Shown one piece after another: positions 8,777 through 18,188 of a stretch of 64,000 nt of DNA. Under the pieces are notes generated by a model. That model ran no database searches and was not told the DNA's origin. It saw only the letters and a list, made by a program, of their open reading frames with translations. The stretch lies in NCBI RefSeq assembly GCF_003628305.1, contig NZ_RBZM01000008.1, positions 124,001-188,000 on the forward strand. Reading direction: 5' to 3'. Within the stretch, counting starts at the first letter, position 1, and every line of letters starts with the position of its first letter. The position numbers were made by a program, and so were the translations under genes. This stretch comes from Cohnella endophytica. Lineage in GTDB: Bacteria; Bacillota; Bacilli; Paenibacillales; Paenibacillaceae.

Positions 8777-9292
8777 ATGGACTTTACCTTTCCTAACTTG
8801 ATCAAGAGGGCCTATGCCACTCCTAGTCTTAGGCAAAATATTTTCAACAAGGGCATGATTTTCTTATATTGCGATTACTCTGGCGACGACGTGCATAAAG
8901 ACTGCGGTTTAGCTTGCTGCTTTGTCAATAACAGGACCATCAATGTGATCGCCAAAAAAATAGCGTTCGAGCATCAAGGGGATTCCGTTTACGGCGAATT
9001 ATTGGCAATTGCCTACAGTCTTGAAAGTCTTGGAGAAGCATTATCGGAACATCGTCCGAAATCCGTCGTTTTATTTACGGACTGTAGCTGCATAGCGCGG
9101 CTGCTATCAAAAAATCATTTCTCTAAGCCCTATTACGAAGAGATAAGAAACCAAATCACGGCATCTCTCATGGAGCTGAAAATGAGGTTCCCCGAAGTCG
9201 AAGTTAGAGCGAAATACATCAGTAATCACAAAAAGAATAATGTATTGCATAAGATGGCGCACATAGCGGCTAGGAAGGTTATCGGAAAGTGA
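8777..9292 (+). CDS. RNase H-fold protein, possibly with incomplete active site
   Basis: A 171-residue protein with the RNase HI layout: Asp33 in a YCDYSG strand, Glu74 in YGELLAI and Asp102 in LFTDC, matching the D-E-D triad. The last acidic residue, normally in an N-x-x-AD-x-LA helix, is replaced in NNVLHKMAH. A metal-dependent hydrolase acting on RNA/DNA hybrids or another nucleic acid is plausible, but loss of the fourth acid may weaken it or change its role. About 25 N-terminal residues precede the fold. AAGGAG lies upstream of the start. It is flanked by hairpins and stands alone. Family call good, activity unsure. Confidence 0.7.
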   Translation: MDFTFPNLIKRAYATPSLRQNIFNKGMIFLYCDYSGDDVHKDCGLACCFVNNRTINVIAKKIAFEHQGDSVYGELLAIAYSLESLGEALSEHRPKSVVLFTDCSCIARLLSKNHFSKPYYEEIRNQITASLMELKMRFPEVEVRAKYISNHKKNNVLHKMAHIAARKVIGK

Positions 9293-9303
9293 GCTGCAAT
9301 AAT

Positions 9304-9347
9304 CGAAAAGTGGCGGTCCGGGAATTTTCCTGGACCGCCACTTTTCG
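9304..9347. terminator. Strong 16-bp inverted repeat, probable terminator
   Basis: Perfect 16-base arms (9304-9319 and 9332-9347) lie just past the RNase H-like gene. T-rich sequence sits inside the right arm rather than after it. Confidence 0.7.
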
Positions 9348-9465
9348 GAATAAGAGGGTTGCCACATTGGAAAATTAGTCGCAAAATAAGGCAGAGCATT
9401 TCCGGAACATAGTCAGAGCGATGTTATTGCGTATTCGGCAACTAGAGAGGCAGGCGGAGAAACCC

Positions 9466-11268
9466 GTGTCCATCCGAATGAAGCTTACGGATTATTACTA
9501 CTCCTTGTCCATCAAGAAAAAAATCACGCTATCGTTCACGCTGGCGTTATCTCTGCTGATCATCCTGCTTGCGATAATCGCGTTTCGCATCTCTTCGGGA
9601 ATCCTGATCGACAAAGCGATCGAGAATACGGCGCAAAATCTGAAGCTGGTATCGGAGAAGCTGGAGATCATTTTCGATAACGCGGAAAACTACTCCAAAA
9701 TCGCGATCACCAACAGCACGATCCAAGAGGTGATCAGCGAGCCGCAGACGACGAACGAGCTGGAAAAATACAATAAATACTACGCCATGCAAGAGTCGTT
9801 ACGCAATATCGTGGATGCCAAAACGTTCGTCGATGCCCTGATCGTATATGACCTTCATGGGAACATTTACGATTCAGGAAATTTGGCAAGCATCCGCAAT
9901 GTCAGCGAGGATTACTTCAAGAAATTCGCCAATTCCATGTACGGGCTCGAATGGCTGAATACCCACGCGAGCAATTATTTGAAAGGAAACGACGGCCGCA
10001 ACGTCATTTCCTTGTTCCAGAAGTTTAATTCCGCCAAAACAGGCGTACCCCTGGGTCTAATCCAGCTCTCCATCGACGAAAGATACATAGCCAACCAGTA
10101 TTCCAATATCAATATCGGGACCAGCGGGAATATTTTCATCGTGAACAAGAACGGAATCGTGGCCTCCGATCCCCGCAAGGACAAGCTTTATACCTCGATC
10201 GGCAATTCCGATTATTTTCCTTGGGCTCTCCGCAACGAAGGCGGTAAAGTATTTCAAATGGACGGACAAAATTATTTGGTCGTCTCCCGAAGCTACCCGC
10301 GGTTCGATTGGGTCATCATCGGAATCGTTCCGATCCACGAGATTACGAAAGACAACCAGGTTCTGACCGAGAAATTCATCGGAATCGGCGCCTTGTTCGT
10401 GTTGGTTGCGCTGATTCTCACCTTTCTGATCACCAGATCGATCACGAGTCCCCTGAATGTCATTAAGAAAACGGTACGCGACGTGCAAGAGGGCAATCTC
10501 GACGTTAAGCTGAACATCAAGTCGAGGGACGAGATCGGCGCCTTGGCCAAGGAATTCAACAAGATGGTCGGCAATACGAAGCTGTTAATGAATAACATCA
10601 TCGAAGAGCAGAAGCAGAAGAGGGAATACGAGCTTGCCGTCATGCAGTCGCAGATTAACCCGCATTTCCTATACAACACGCTGGAGAGCATATGCGGTCT
10701 TGCCGATTTGAAAAGAAACGCGGATGTCGTTAAAATCGTTAATCAACTGGCCCACTTTTATCGAGGGGTGCTCAGCAAAGGCAGCGCGATCATCACGATG
10801 GAAGATGAGATCGTGATTACGCAAACGTATTTGGAAATTTTGAAAATACGTTACGGAGACCAAATGACCTATGCGCTGGACATCGATCCGGTCGTCTATC
10901 AGTACAAGACGATCAAGCTGCTGCTTCAACCGATTGTAGAAAATTCCATCTATCACGGCTTGAAGAATAAAAGGGGCAAAGGCCATATCGACATTAAAGG
11001 CAGAGTCAAGGAAGATCGGTTGATTCTCTCCATTAGCGATAACGGGGTCGGTATCCCGGAGGAAAAACGGGATAATCTCTTCAATGAGCGCGATAGTCTT
11101 CAGGATAAAAACAAAGATAAAGGCGGGTTCGGGCTAAAGGTGACGGACGAGCGGATCAAGCTGTATTTCGGTCCGGAATACGGGCTTGAAATCCACAGCG
11201 TATTCGGGGAAGGCACGACGGTTACGATTACGCTGCCGACGCTCGAGAAGGAAGGAGATGCGGAATGA
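9466..11268 (+). CDS. YesM-type sensor histidine kinase
   Basis: A membrane sensor of about 600 residues. A first transmembrane segment lies near residues 20-42, then an extracellular dCache-like sensor region, a second membrane span, a HAMP linker, the His_kinase domain with phospho-acceptor His400 in QINPHFLYNTLES, and a HATPase with an NGVGIPEEKR box. It would sense an extracellular sugar or binding-protein complex and phosphorylate the overlapping YesN-type regulator. The start GTG 9466 follows GGCGGAG by 5 bases; an in-frame ATG at 9421 has a poorer ribosome site and would add 15 residues. Its stop overlaps the next start by four bases (ATGA), so translation is coupled. Confidence 0.88.
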   Translation: MSIRMKLTDYYYSLSIKKKITLSFTLALSLLIILLAIIAFRISSGILIDKAIENTAQNLKLVSEKLEIIFDNAENYSKIAITNSTIQEVISEPQTTNELEKYNKYYAMQESLRNIVDAKTFVDALIVYDLHGNIYDSGNLASIRNVSEDYFKKFANSMYGLEWLNTHASNYLKGNDGRNVISLFQKFNSAKTGVPLGLIQLSIDERYIANQYSNINIGTSGNIFIVNKNGIVASDPRKDKLYTSIGNSDYFPWALRNEGGKVFQMDGQNYLVVSRSYPRFDWVIIGIVPIHEITKDNQVLTEKFIGIGALFVLVALILTFLITRSITSPLNVIKKTVRDVQEGNLDVKLNIKSRDEIGALAKEFNKMVGNTKLLMNNIIEEQKQKREYELAVMQSQINPHFLYNTLESICGLADLKRNADVVKIVNQLAHFYRGVLSKGSAIITMEDEIVITQTYLEILKIRYGDQMTYALDIDPVVYQYKTIKLLLQPIVENSIYHGLKNKRGKGHIDIKGRVKEDRLILSISDNGVGIPEEKRDNLFNERDSLQDKNKDKGGFGLKVTDERIKLYFGPEYGLEIHSVFGEGTTVTITLPTLEKEGDAE

Positions 11269-12860
11269 TCAAAGTCCTAATTATCGACGATGAATATTTA
11301 GTTAGGGAACGATTAAAAATAGCCGTGGAATGGGGCGAGATCGGTTATGAAATCGCGGGAGAAGCGGCTAACGGGGAAGATGCGTTAATGATGCTCGAGC
11401 ATATCCCGGCCCAGCTCGCGATCGTCGACATCAATATGCCAATTATCGACGGCTTGGCCTTCGCTCAAGCCGCCCGGATCAGCCACCCGGATTTGAAAAT
11501 CATCATTCTGACCGGCTACAGCAGCTTTGAATATGCGAAAACCGCTATTCAAGCGGGCGTGTCCGATTACCTGCTGAAGCCGATTAACATGGATGAGTTG
11601 CTGCAAGTGTTACTCCGTCTACGGGACCGTATCGAGTCGGATACGCGGCAGAAGCATCTGAACGCGCATACGCACATGAGCATGCTGGAAAGCGACAGCA
11701 TCCTGAAGCGCAACTTTCTTCAATCTTGCCTGGAGGGTGCCGTCACGGAGCGGGATCAAGAGAAATGGCTGACGTACTGCCCGAAGCTGTTGCGAGATTT
11801 GCTGTTCGTCGTCGCCTTCAGCATCGACAAAGTCGGCGCGGAGGATAGTCCCTTGTGGAAAAGGTTCGCGGCGGCGAATATAAGCGGCGAAGTTTTCGCG
11901 GAGAACGGGTTCCTGCATTTCGAATCGACGTACGACGAGGAAGATAGAGTCGTTCTGATGGTCGGGATGCCGGAAGACTATTCCGCGGAGGAAGGACTCG
12001 GCCTATTATCGAAGGTAAGTTCGGATGCGGTTCAGGCGATAAGAAAGTTTCTGAAGTTTACGGTGACGGCCGGAATCGGACCCGGCGTAGCAAGCTTCGC
12101 TAACCTAACGACATCTTACAGGGAATCTGTCAGGGCGATCCGGCACAAAACGATCTACGGAGGCGACAGGGTCATCCGTTGGGATGAGCTTCCGAACAAG
12201 AAAATAGCGGACGACCTTTCCTATATCCGGGAAAATATGATGCACGAATTAAGATTAGGGGATGCCGGTGCGGTTCAAGATCAGCTGCATAAATGTTTCG
12301 AATCGTTGAAGGCCAATCGGCAACCGGTGGAAATGCTTTATTCGATCCTCTACGAGCTGATGGTAACTTTGAATATATTCGCCGCGGAAAACAAAATCGA
12401 TGACGATGCGACGATAAGCGATCCGTTTAATCCGATGCGGCTTGCGGACAAGCTGGAGACGATAGAAGCAATCGAGCGCTGGGTAAGCGACGAATATTCG
12501 AACGTGCTAGCTCGCGCCAGTAGCGTAAAGCAATCGACTCCCGCCAAGCTGGCCGGTAAAGCCAAGCAATACATCGACGATCATTACGCCGACGCGGAGA
12601 TGGATTTGGCGGAGATCGCCGGAAGCGTCTTCGTCAATCCCAGCTACCTTAGCCGAATATTCAAAAACGAGCTCGGTTATTCCGTCGTCGAATATTTAAC
12701 CCGGCGCAGAATGGCGAAAGCTAAAGAATTAATAGAGCAAGGCTGCAAAAATCTTTATTTCATCGCGGAATCGGTCGGATACAAAGACACGCATTATTTC
12801 AGCAAATGCTTCAAAAAGCATTACAGCGTTTCCCCCTCCAAATTTATCCCGCCCGAATAA
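11265..12860 (+). CDS. YesN-type response regulator with AraC DNA-binding domain
   Basis: 531 residues. The N-terminal receiver domain (about 1-125) has its phospho-acceptor at Asp55 (IVDINMP) and the conserved Lys in LLKP. A central region of about 280 residues of the YesN type follows, then a double helix-turn-helix AraC domain at about 430-531 ending KHYSVSPSKF. It overlaps the kinase gene by four bases and precedes the binding-protein gene. It most likely activates the promoter at 12901-12929 when phosphorylated, switching on the importer and glycosidase operon. No terminator was seen between it and the operon, so some read-through is possible. Confidence 0.9.
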   Translation: MIKVLIIDDEYLVRERLKIAVEWGEIGYEIAGEAANGEDALMMLEHIPAQLAIVDINMPIIDGLAFAQAARISHPDLKIIILTGYSSFEYAKTAIQAGVSDYLLKPINMDELLQVLLRLRDRIESDTRQKHLNAHTHMSMLESDSILKRNFLQSCLEGAVTERDQEKWLTYCPKLLRDLLFVVAFSIDKVGAEDSPLWKRFAAANISGEVFAENGFLHFESTYDEEDRVVLMVGMPEDYSAEEGLGLLSKVSSDAVQAIRKFLKFTVTAGIGPGVASFANLTTSYRESVRAIRHKTIYGGDRVIRWDELPNKKIADDLSYIRENMMHELRLGDAGAVQDQLHKCFESLKANRQPVEMLYSILYELMVTLNIFAAENKIDDDATISDPFNPMRLADKLETIEAIERWVSDEYSNVLARASSVKQSTPAKLAGKAKQYIDDHYADAEMDLAEIAGSVFVNPSYLSRIFKNELGYSVVEYLTRRRMAKAKELIEQGCKNLYFIAESVGYKDTHYFSKCFKKHYSVSPSKFIPPE

Positions 12861-12900
12861 CGAATGTTAAAAATATTCCCCCTGCCGTAAAGATATTGCA

Positions 12901-12929
12901 TTTCCAGCGAGGAGTGCCCCCCCTATAAT
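12901..12929 (+). promoter_or_regulatory. Candidate sigma-A promoter of the 13000-19950 operon
   Basis: TTTCCA (12901-12906) is separated by 17 bases from a perfect TATAAT (12924-12929), which is preceded by a run of seven C. The weak -35 fits activation by the upstream YesN-type regulator. Confidence 0.55.
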
Positions 12930-12999
12930 AACGTTATGTCCGGCCGACAAAACGTTTCATCGAATGTATCCGCATACAACAAAGGGGAGGCAATCCAAC

Positions 13000-14331
13000 A
13001 TGAACAAAAAAATGCTTTCGTTCGCGCTTGTTTCTATTCTAGCCATGTCGTCGGTTCTGGCCGCATGCGGAAACTCGAAAAACAACTCCAACTCATCGGA
13101 ACCTGCATCAAGCGCGGGCGCCAAAGATGAAAAAGTGACGTTAAGAATTATGACCCGTTCGGCAGGTACAAGTCCGACCGTAACGGCTTATCAAGGTTTG
13201 CTGAAAAAGTTCATGGAAGAAAACCCTAACATTACGGTCGTCGACGAATCGTTAAACGACGAAGCCGCTTTTAACAATAAGTTCAAAACGGGTTTGGCTA
13301 CCGGGAATTTGCCGGATATCTGGATGAACTATGGCGGAGAAGCCTTTAAAGAATATGCGAAAAACGTGGCCTTGGACCTGCAGCCGTACCTGGACGAGGA
13401 TACGAAATGGGCAGGAGATTTCTTGCCGCTGCTCGGCACATGGCAATATAAAGACGTACCGGGAACGTTCGGCGTTCCGACCGAATTTTATAGCGTAGCG
13501 ATTTATTATAATAAAGAGCTATTCGAGAAAGCGGGCGCGGAAGTGCCTAAATCGGTGGAGGATTTCCCGGCGCTGGTCGAGAAGTTCAAAGCCGTTGGCG
13601 CAGTGCCGATGGCTATGGGAGAAAAAGAAAACTTCCGCGGAGGCCATCTGATCACGAACCTGTCGCTTAAGAAATACGGCTTCCAGAAAACGCAAGATTT
13701 GAACAGCGGCGCAGCGAAATGGAGCGATCCTGAAACGGTTTCCTTGCTGCAAACGATGAAAGATTGGCAAGATGCCGGCGTATTCGGCAAAAACATCGTA
13801 ACGATGGACGGCAATACGGCAACAACGATGTTCCTTGAAGGCAAAAGCGCCATGATTTTCGAAGGCGTATGGGCGTTGTCCCAAATGGCGGCTTCCCCGA
13901 TCAAGGACAAGATTGGCGTCATCGCGTTCCCGGGTTACAAAGACAAACCGGAATTGAAAGACAACTGGTTCGGCGGAGCGGGCGGATACTCGGTATCCAA
14001 AGCGGTTACCGGCGCCAAGAAAGATGCGACGATCAAATTGCTGAAATATTTGACTTCGATCGAAGCGTTTCAAACGTATTTGAAAGAAACCGGCGGCGGC
14101 GTCTATCCGGTGAAGATGGACGTAGATCCGGCTTCGGTAGATCCCGTTACGGTGCAATATATGGAGGCTCTTAAAGGGGCTACCGACTTCAAAGGCGAAA
14201 TTACGGAATACAGCCCGATCACGCAGCTGTTGGACAAAACCCGCAATGAAATCCAAGGGATGTTCGCAGGTAATAGTCCGCAAAAAACAGGGGATGCGAT
14301 CCAGAGGTTCGTTGACTCCAATACGAAATAA
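13000..14331 (+). CDS. CUT1 sugar ABC transporter, solute-binding lipoprotein
   Basis: A 443-residue lipoprotein. The signal peptide ends in a LAAC lipobox, followed by an Asn/Ser-rich linker and a type 1 extracellular solute-binding domain (SBP_bac_1) with aromatic residues typical of sugar ligands. The start at 13000 follows AAAGGGGAGG by 9 bases; the in-frame ATG at 12964 lies upstream of that site and is rejected. It is the first gene of an operon with two permeases and catabolic enzymes. The neighbouring GH151-like enzyme hints at fucosylated oligosaccharides as ligand, which is an inference from context only. Confidence 0.92.
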   Translation: MNKKMLSFALVSILAMSSVLAACGNSKNNSNSSEPASSAGAKDEKVTLRIMTRSAGTSPTVTAYQGLLKKFMEENPNITVVDESLNDEAAFNNKFKTGLATGNLPDIWMNYGGEAFKEYAKNVALDLQPYLDEDTKWAGDFLPLLGTWQYKDVPGTFGVPTEFYSVAIYYNKELFEKAGAEVPKSVEDFPALVEKFKAVGAVPMAMGEKENFRGGHLITNLSLKKYGFQKTQDLNSGAAKWSDPETVSLLQTMKDWQDAGVFGKNIVTMDGNTATTMFLEGKSAMIFEGVWALSQMAASPIKDKIGVIAFPGYKDKPELKDNWFGGAGGYSVSKAVTGAKKDATIKLLKYLTSIEAFQTYLKETGGGVYPVKMDVDPASVDPVTVQYMEALKGATDFKGEITEYSPITQLLDKTRNEIQGMFAGNSPQKTGDAIQRFVDSNTK

Positions 14332-14348
14332 TTAAACGTTACACTCCC

Positions 14349-14379
14349 ATCATACCGCCTGTCTCTCGGGCGGTATGAT
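14349..14379 (+). other. Intercistronic stem-loop between binding-protein and permease genes
   Basis: Perfect 11-bp arms (14349-14359 and 14369-14379), no T run. Stems at this position commonly protect or partly terminate the mRNA so that the binding protein is made in excess; that role is inferred here. Confidence 0.6.
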
Positions 14380-14419
14380 CTATTCCGGGTCGGATTCGGG
14401 TTCTCATGGAGGGATTCAA

Positions 14420-15301
14420 GTGGTGAAGAGAAGACCATATACCATCGCGGCAGTCTTCTTGCTGCCCGCATTTCTTTTATACACGCTCGTGTACGTCGTT
14501 CCGATGTTTCAAACCGCCTATCTCTCTTTTTTCAGCTGGAACGGGATTAAGAGCGTTCCTCTGGAATTCGTAGGCTGGGCTAACTACGACGAGATGTTCA
14601 ATAAACCGGAATTTTACCGCTCCTTGAAAAATATCGGCGTATTCATCATGGGTTCGTTCGTGCTGATTTTACCGATCGCGTTCTCTTTCGCTCTTATTAT
14701 TACTAGCAAACTGAAGGGTACGAGATTTTTCAAAGTCGCTTTCTTCATGCCGTCCATCCTTCCGCTTACGGCTGTCGGATTAATGTGGCAGTTCTTGCTT
14801 AAAGGAGACGGAGGGCTCGTGAATGCCGTGATGTCGGCGCTTGGCATGAGTTCTTGGACGAGGGATTGGCTAGGGGAACCGGCCATTGCGATCTACGTGG
14901 TCGTTATCGTAAACGCATGGATTTATTGCGGATTAAATATGATTATTTTCGCTAGCGGACTGGTCGCCATTCCCGAGGATCTGTATGAGGCGGCGGCATT
15001 GGACGGAGCGACGGGCTTCAAAAAATTACGGTACATTACGGTGCCGTTGATGCAGGAAACGATCAAAATCTTCTCGATCTTAGCGGTTACGCAATCGTTA
15101 AGGGTGTTCGGGCAAATCTTCGTCATGACGAACGGCGGTCCGAACGGGGCAACGGACGTACCGACCACTTTGCTGTATTACGAGTCTTTCAAATACAACA
15201 ATTTCGGCGTGGGGAACAGTATTGGAACCTTTATTATCATTGCGGCGCTGTTATCGACGGTCATATTGAATCGGTTGATGAGCACCCGTAACGCAAGATA
15301 A
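14420..15301 (+). CDS. CUT1 sugar ABC transporter permease, MalF-like
   Basis: About 293 residues with six predicted membrane segments and the permease EAA loop (EAAALDGATGF...PL), which docks onto a shared ATPase. The start GTG 14420 follows GGAGGG by about 6 bases; GTG 14423 is equally possible, and ATG 14375 lies inside the upstream hairpin. No ATPase gene lies nearby, so an MsmX-type ATPase encoded elsewhere is expected. It pairs with the permease at 15324 to form the channel for the binding protein at 13000. Confidence 0.92.
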   Translation: MVKRRPYTIAAVFLLPAFLLYTLVYVVPMFQTAYLSFFSWNGIKSVPLEFVGWANYDEMFNKPEFYRSLKNIGVFIMGSFVLILPIAFSFALIITSKLKGTRFFKVAFFMPSILPLTAVGLMWQFLLKGDGGLVNAVMSALGMSSWTRDWLGEPAIAIYVVVIVNAWIYCGLNMIIFASGLVAIPEDLYEAAALDGATGFKKLRYITVPLMQETIKIFSILAVTQSLRVFGQIFVMTNGGPNGATDVPTTLLYYESFKYNNFGVGNSIGTFIIIAALLSTVILNRLMSTRNAR

Positions 15302-15323
15302 TCCAGATCGGCAGGTGGGAAAT

Positions 15324-16151
15324 ATGACAGGCCTCAGAAAGTTGGGCGTCTATAGCTTTTCGGCGATGTGCTCCGTGATCTTGATCTATCCGCTCGTATT
15401 CTCCCTGTTGTCTTCCTTCAAAGACAATACGGGAATTTACAGCAGTAAAATATTCGCTTTGCCCGACGTATGGCTTTGGAGCAACTTCAAATTAGCGTTT
15501 CAGGAAGCCCATATCCACTACGCCGTTCTAAACTCGTTTCTCTATGCGATTGCCGGCACGGCCGTTACGCTTTTCTTAGGGACGATGGCGTCGTATGTGT
15601 TATCGAGATTGAATCTGAAAATAAACGGTTTCGTATATATTTATTTCATTCTCGGACTGATGATCCCCGTGTTTTCTTTGGTCATCCCGATCTCGCGAAT
15701 GATCGGCAGTATCGGCGGCTTTAACAACTATTTCGTCATGATGGTTTTATACGGCGTATTCGAGTTGCCTATGACGATCTTCCTGATTACCGGATACATG
15801 AAGGGCATTCATAAGGAAATCGACGAATCCGCGGTCATGGACGGATGCGGTCCGTTCCGCTTCCTATTTCAAATCCTGGCTCCGCTTGCGATGCCCGCGA
15901 TATCCACGGCCGGCATTCTGGCCTTCTTCAGCATCTATAACGATCTTCTTTGGAACGTCATTCTCATTACGAATCGCGATATGTACAATATCTCGATGGC
16001 ACTCATGTCGTTCGTTGGAGAGCGAGGATCGGCTCAGATGGGGCCGACGTTCGCCAGCATCTCGCTGACGATCATTCCGACCGTTGTCGTCTATTTATTG
16101 TTCCAAGAGAAAGTCGAAGGCGGCCTGAGCTCCGGTGCCGTGAAAGCATAG
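15324..16151 (+). CDS. CUT1 sugar ABC transporter permease, MalG-like
   Basis: 275 residues with six membrane segments and an EAA-type loop in altered form (ESAVMDGCGPFRF..LAPL). It begins 22 bases after its partner permease; ATG 15324 is preferred over GTG 15315, which overlaps the ribosome site AGGTGGGA. It is part of the operon 13000-19950. Confidence 0.92.
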   Translation: MTGLRKLGVYSFSAMCSVILIYPLVFSLLSSFKDNTGIYSSKIFALPDVWLWSNFKLAFQEAHIHYAVLNSFLYAIAGTAVTLFLGTMASYVLSRLNLKINGFVYIYFILGLMIPVFSLVIPISRMIGSIGGFNNYFVMMVLYGVFELPMTIFLITGYMKGIHKEIDESAVMDGCGPFRFLFQILAPLAMPAISTAGILAFFSIYNDLLWNVILITNRDMYNISMALMSFVGERGSAQMGPTFASISLTIIPTVVVYLLFQEKVEGGLSSGAVKA

Positions 16152-16180
16152 GGTTAGAGAACCGAAGGGAGAGAACGTAC

Positions 16181-18166
16181 ATGCGATTCAGACAAATCCA
16201 TCTGGACTTCCACACGTCCGAGATGATTCCGGATATCGGCAAGCAGTTTTCCAAGCAGCAATTTCAAGAGATGCTCCAGGTAGGGCATGTCGATTCGATC
16301 ACGATATTCGCGAAATGCCATCATGGCTGGGCTTACTTCCCGTCGGAAACGAACGAGATGCATCCCCATTTGGACTTCGATCTGCTCGGAGCCCAGCTCG
16401 AAGCCGCTCACGAGATCGGCGTCAAAGCGCCGATCTACGTGTCCGCTGGATTCGACGAGAAGCTGGCGCGTCGCCACCCGGAGTGGCTGATGCGGGACGA
16501 GAACGATCAAACGAACTGGGTTAAGGGCTTCATGACGGCCGGATGGCATCAATTCTGCCTGAATTCTCCTTACCTTGATTTGTTGATCAGCCAAGTCGAA
16601 GAAGTCGTTCGCAAATACGACGGCGACGGAGTTTTCCTCGACATCGTAGGCGTGCGGACTTGTTATTGTCATCATTGCGTTGCGGATCTAAGGAAGGAAG
16701 GCAAAGATCCTCGCAACAAAGGCGACATCGTCGCGTTGGGCGAGCGGGTTTACGCCAACTATACGCGCCGAATCCGGGAAGCTGTACATGCGATTAAGCC
16801 GGGACTGGGCATTTTCCATAACGCTGGCCACATTTCCCAAGGACGCAGGGATCTCGCCGCGATGAACTCCCATCTGGAGCTGGAATCGTTGCCGACGGGC
16901 GGATGGGGGTACGATCACTTCCCGTTGTCGGCTCGTTATGCCCAATTGCTCGGCATGGATTTCCTGGGGATGACCGGCAAGTTCCACACGTTCTGGGGAG
17001 AGTTCGGCGGGTACAAGCATCCGAACGCTTTGCGTTATGAGACGGCGCTAAGCCTAGCGAATGGCGCGCGATGCTCCATCGGAGATCAGCTGCACCCGGG
17101 AGGTTTAATGGATCGCGGGACTTACGAGCTCATCGGCGCGGCCTATTCGGAAGTGGAGCGGAAAGAGGCTTGGGTTACGGATACGGTGAATATCGCCGAC
17201 GTCGCTTTACTGACGTCCGAAGCGGCCGGTGTCGGCATTAGCAATGACAGCTCCATGTTTACGGGGCGCGCCGACGCGGGCGCCGTGCGGATGCTGTTGG
17301 AAGGCAAATTCTTGTTCGACGTCGTCGATCTGGACGTTGATTTCAATGCCTATAAAGTACTGATTTTGCCGGATCAAATCGTCGTTGCAGGCAAGCTGAA
17401 GATCAAGCTGGACGATTTCTTCAAGCAGGGGGGCAAAGTGCTCGCGACGGGGAAATCCGGATTAGACCCTGAGGGAAAAGGCTTCGTTATCGATATGGGC
17501 GTGAAGCACCTCATGGAGAACCCGTATCAGCCGGATTACTTCCGTCCGGGCTTCCAGCTCGCGAACTTAGGGGATGCGGCTCACATCATGTACGCGAAGG
17601 GCCAGAAAGTCGAATTAAACGGCGGGACGGAGTTGGGACGCCGCGAGGATCCTTATTTTAACCGCGACGTGTTTTCCTTCTGTTCTCATCAGCATACGCC
17701 GAACAGCGAGAAGACCGGCGGCCCGGGGATGGTCGAAAGCGCAAACGGCATCTATATCGCTTGGAACGTGTTCGAGGATTATGCGGTAAAAGGCAGCTTG
17801 GCGCATAAGGAGTCGGTGGTCTATGCGTTAAACCGGCTGTTGCCGGGCAAGACCCTTACGACGAACCTGCCCGCGCAAGGGATCGTCACCCTGCAAGTGC
17901 AAGCCTCGGAAGGACGTATCGTCAACCATCTGCTTTATGCGTCCCCGGTCAAGCGGGGAGAGGACGTCGAGATTATCGAGGATATTTTGCCGGTGTACGA
18001 GGTCTCGGTATCGTTGCGTCTTGAAGGCCGGACGGCGGAACGGGTATACTTGGCGCCGCAGATGACTCCTCTTGACTTCGATCAGAAGGACGGGCAGATC
18101 GAATACGTCGTTCCTAAGCTGGAATGCCATCAAATGGTCGTCATCGATCTCGCGAAATCGGAATAA
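16181..18166 (+). CDS. GHL6-domain glycoside hydrolase, GH151 alpha-L-fucosidase-like
   Basis: 661 residues, no signal peptide. The N-terminal half is a TIM-barrel of the hypothetical glycosyl hydrolase 6 type (VDSITIFAKCHHGWAYFP, GDGVFLDIVG, a CYCHHC cluster), followed by a beta-galactosidase-trimerisation-like flavodoxin fold (about 370-500) and a beta-rich C-terminus. This arrangement is that of GH151 alpha-L-fucosidases, a family known from Paenibacillus thiaminolyticus. The Asp of FLDIVG is the probable nucleophile by position. It would act in the cytosol on oligosaccharides brought in by the preceding importer. The start at 16181 follows AAGGGAGAG. A longer frame extending into the permease gene is rejected. 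Fucose specificity is a family-level inference. Confidence 0.78.
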   Translation: MRFRQIHLDFHTSEMIPDIGKQFSKQQFQEMLQVGHVDSITIFAKCHHGWAYFPSETNEMHPHLDFDLLGAQLEAAHEIGVKAPIYVSAGFDEKLARRHPEWLMRDENDQTNWVKGFMTAGWHQFCLNSPYLDLLISQVEEVVRKYDGDGVFLDIVGVRTCYCHHCVADLRKEGKDPRNKGDIVALGERVYANYTRRIREAVHAIKPGLGIFHNAGHISQGRRDLAAMNSHLELESLPTGGWGYDHFPLSARYAQLLGMDFLGMTGKFHTFWGEFGGYKHPNALRYETALSLANGARCSIGDQLHPGGLMDRGTYELIGAAYSEVERKEAWVTDTVNIADVALLTSEAAGVGISNDSSMFTGRADAGAVRMLLEGKFLFDVVDLDVDFNAYKVLILPDQIVVAGKLKIKLDDFFKQGGKVLATGKSGLDPEGKGFVIDMGVKHLMENPYQPDYFRPGFQLANLGDAAHIMYAKGQKVELNGGTELGRREDPYFNRDVFSFCSHQHTPNSEKTGGPGMVESANGIYIAWNVFEDYAVKGSLAHKESVVYALNRLLPGKTLTTNLPAQGIVTLQVQASEGRIVNHLLYASPVKRGEDVEIIEDILPVYEVSVSLRLEGRTAERVYLAPQMTPLDFDQKDGQIEYVVPKLECHQMVVIDLAKSE

Positions 18167-18188
18167 AGGAAACGGGAGGGCATGTTCC

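Noticed and set aside
12940-12960. Possible catabolite-responsive element before the 13000 gene
   Set aside because: CAAAACGTTTCA lacks the required flanking TG of the cre consensus.
15950-16180. N-terminal extension of the GH151-like gene into the permease gene
   Set aside because: The extension is out-of-frame permease sequence. A proper ATG with AAGGGAGAG exists at 16181.
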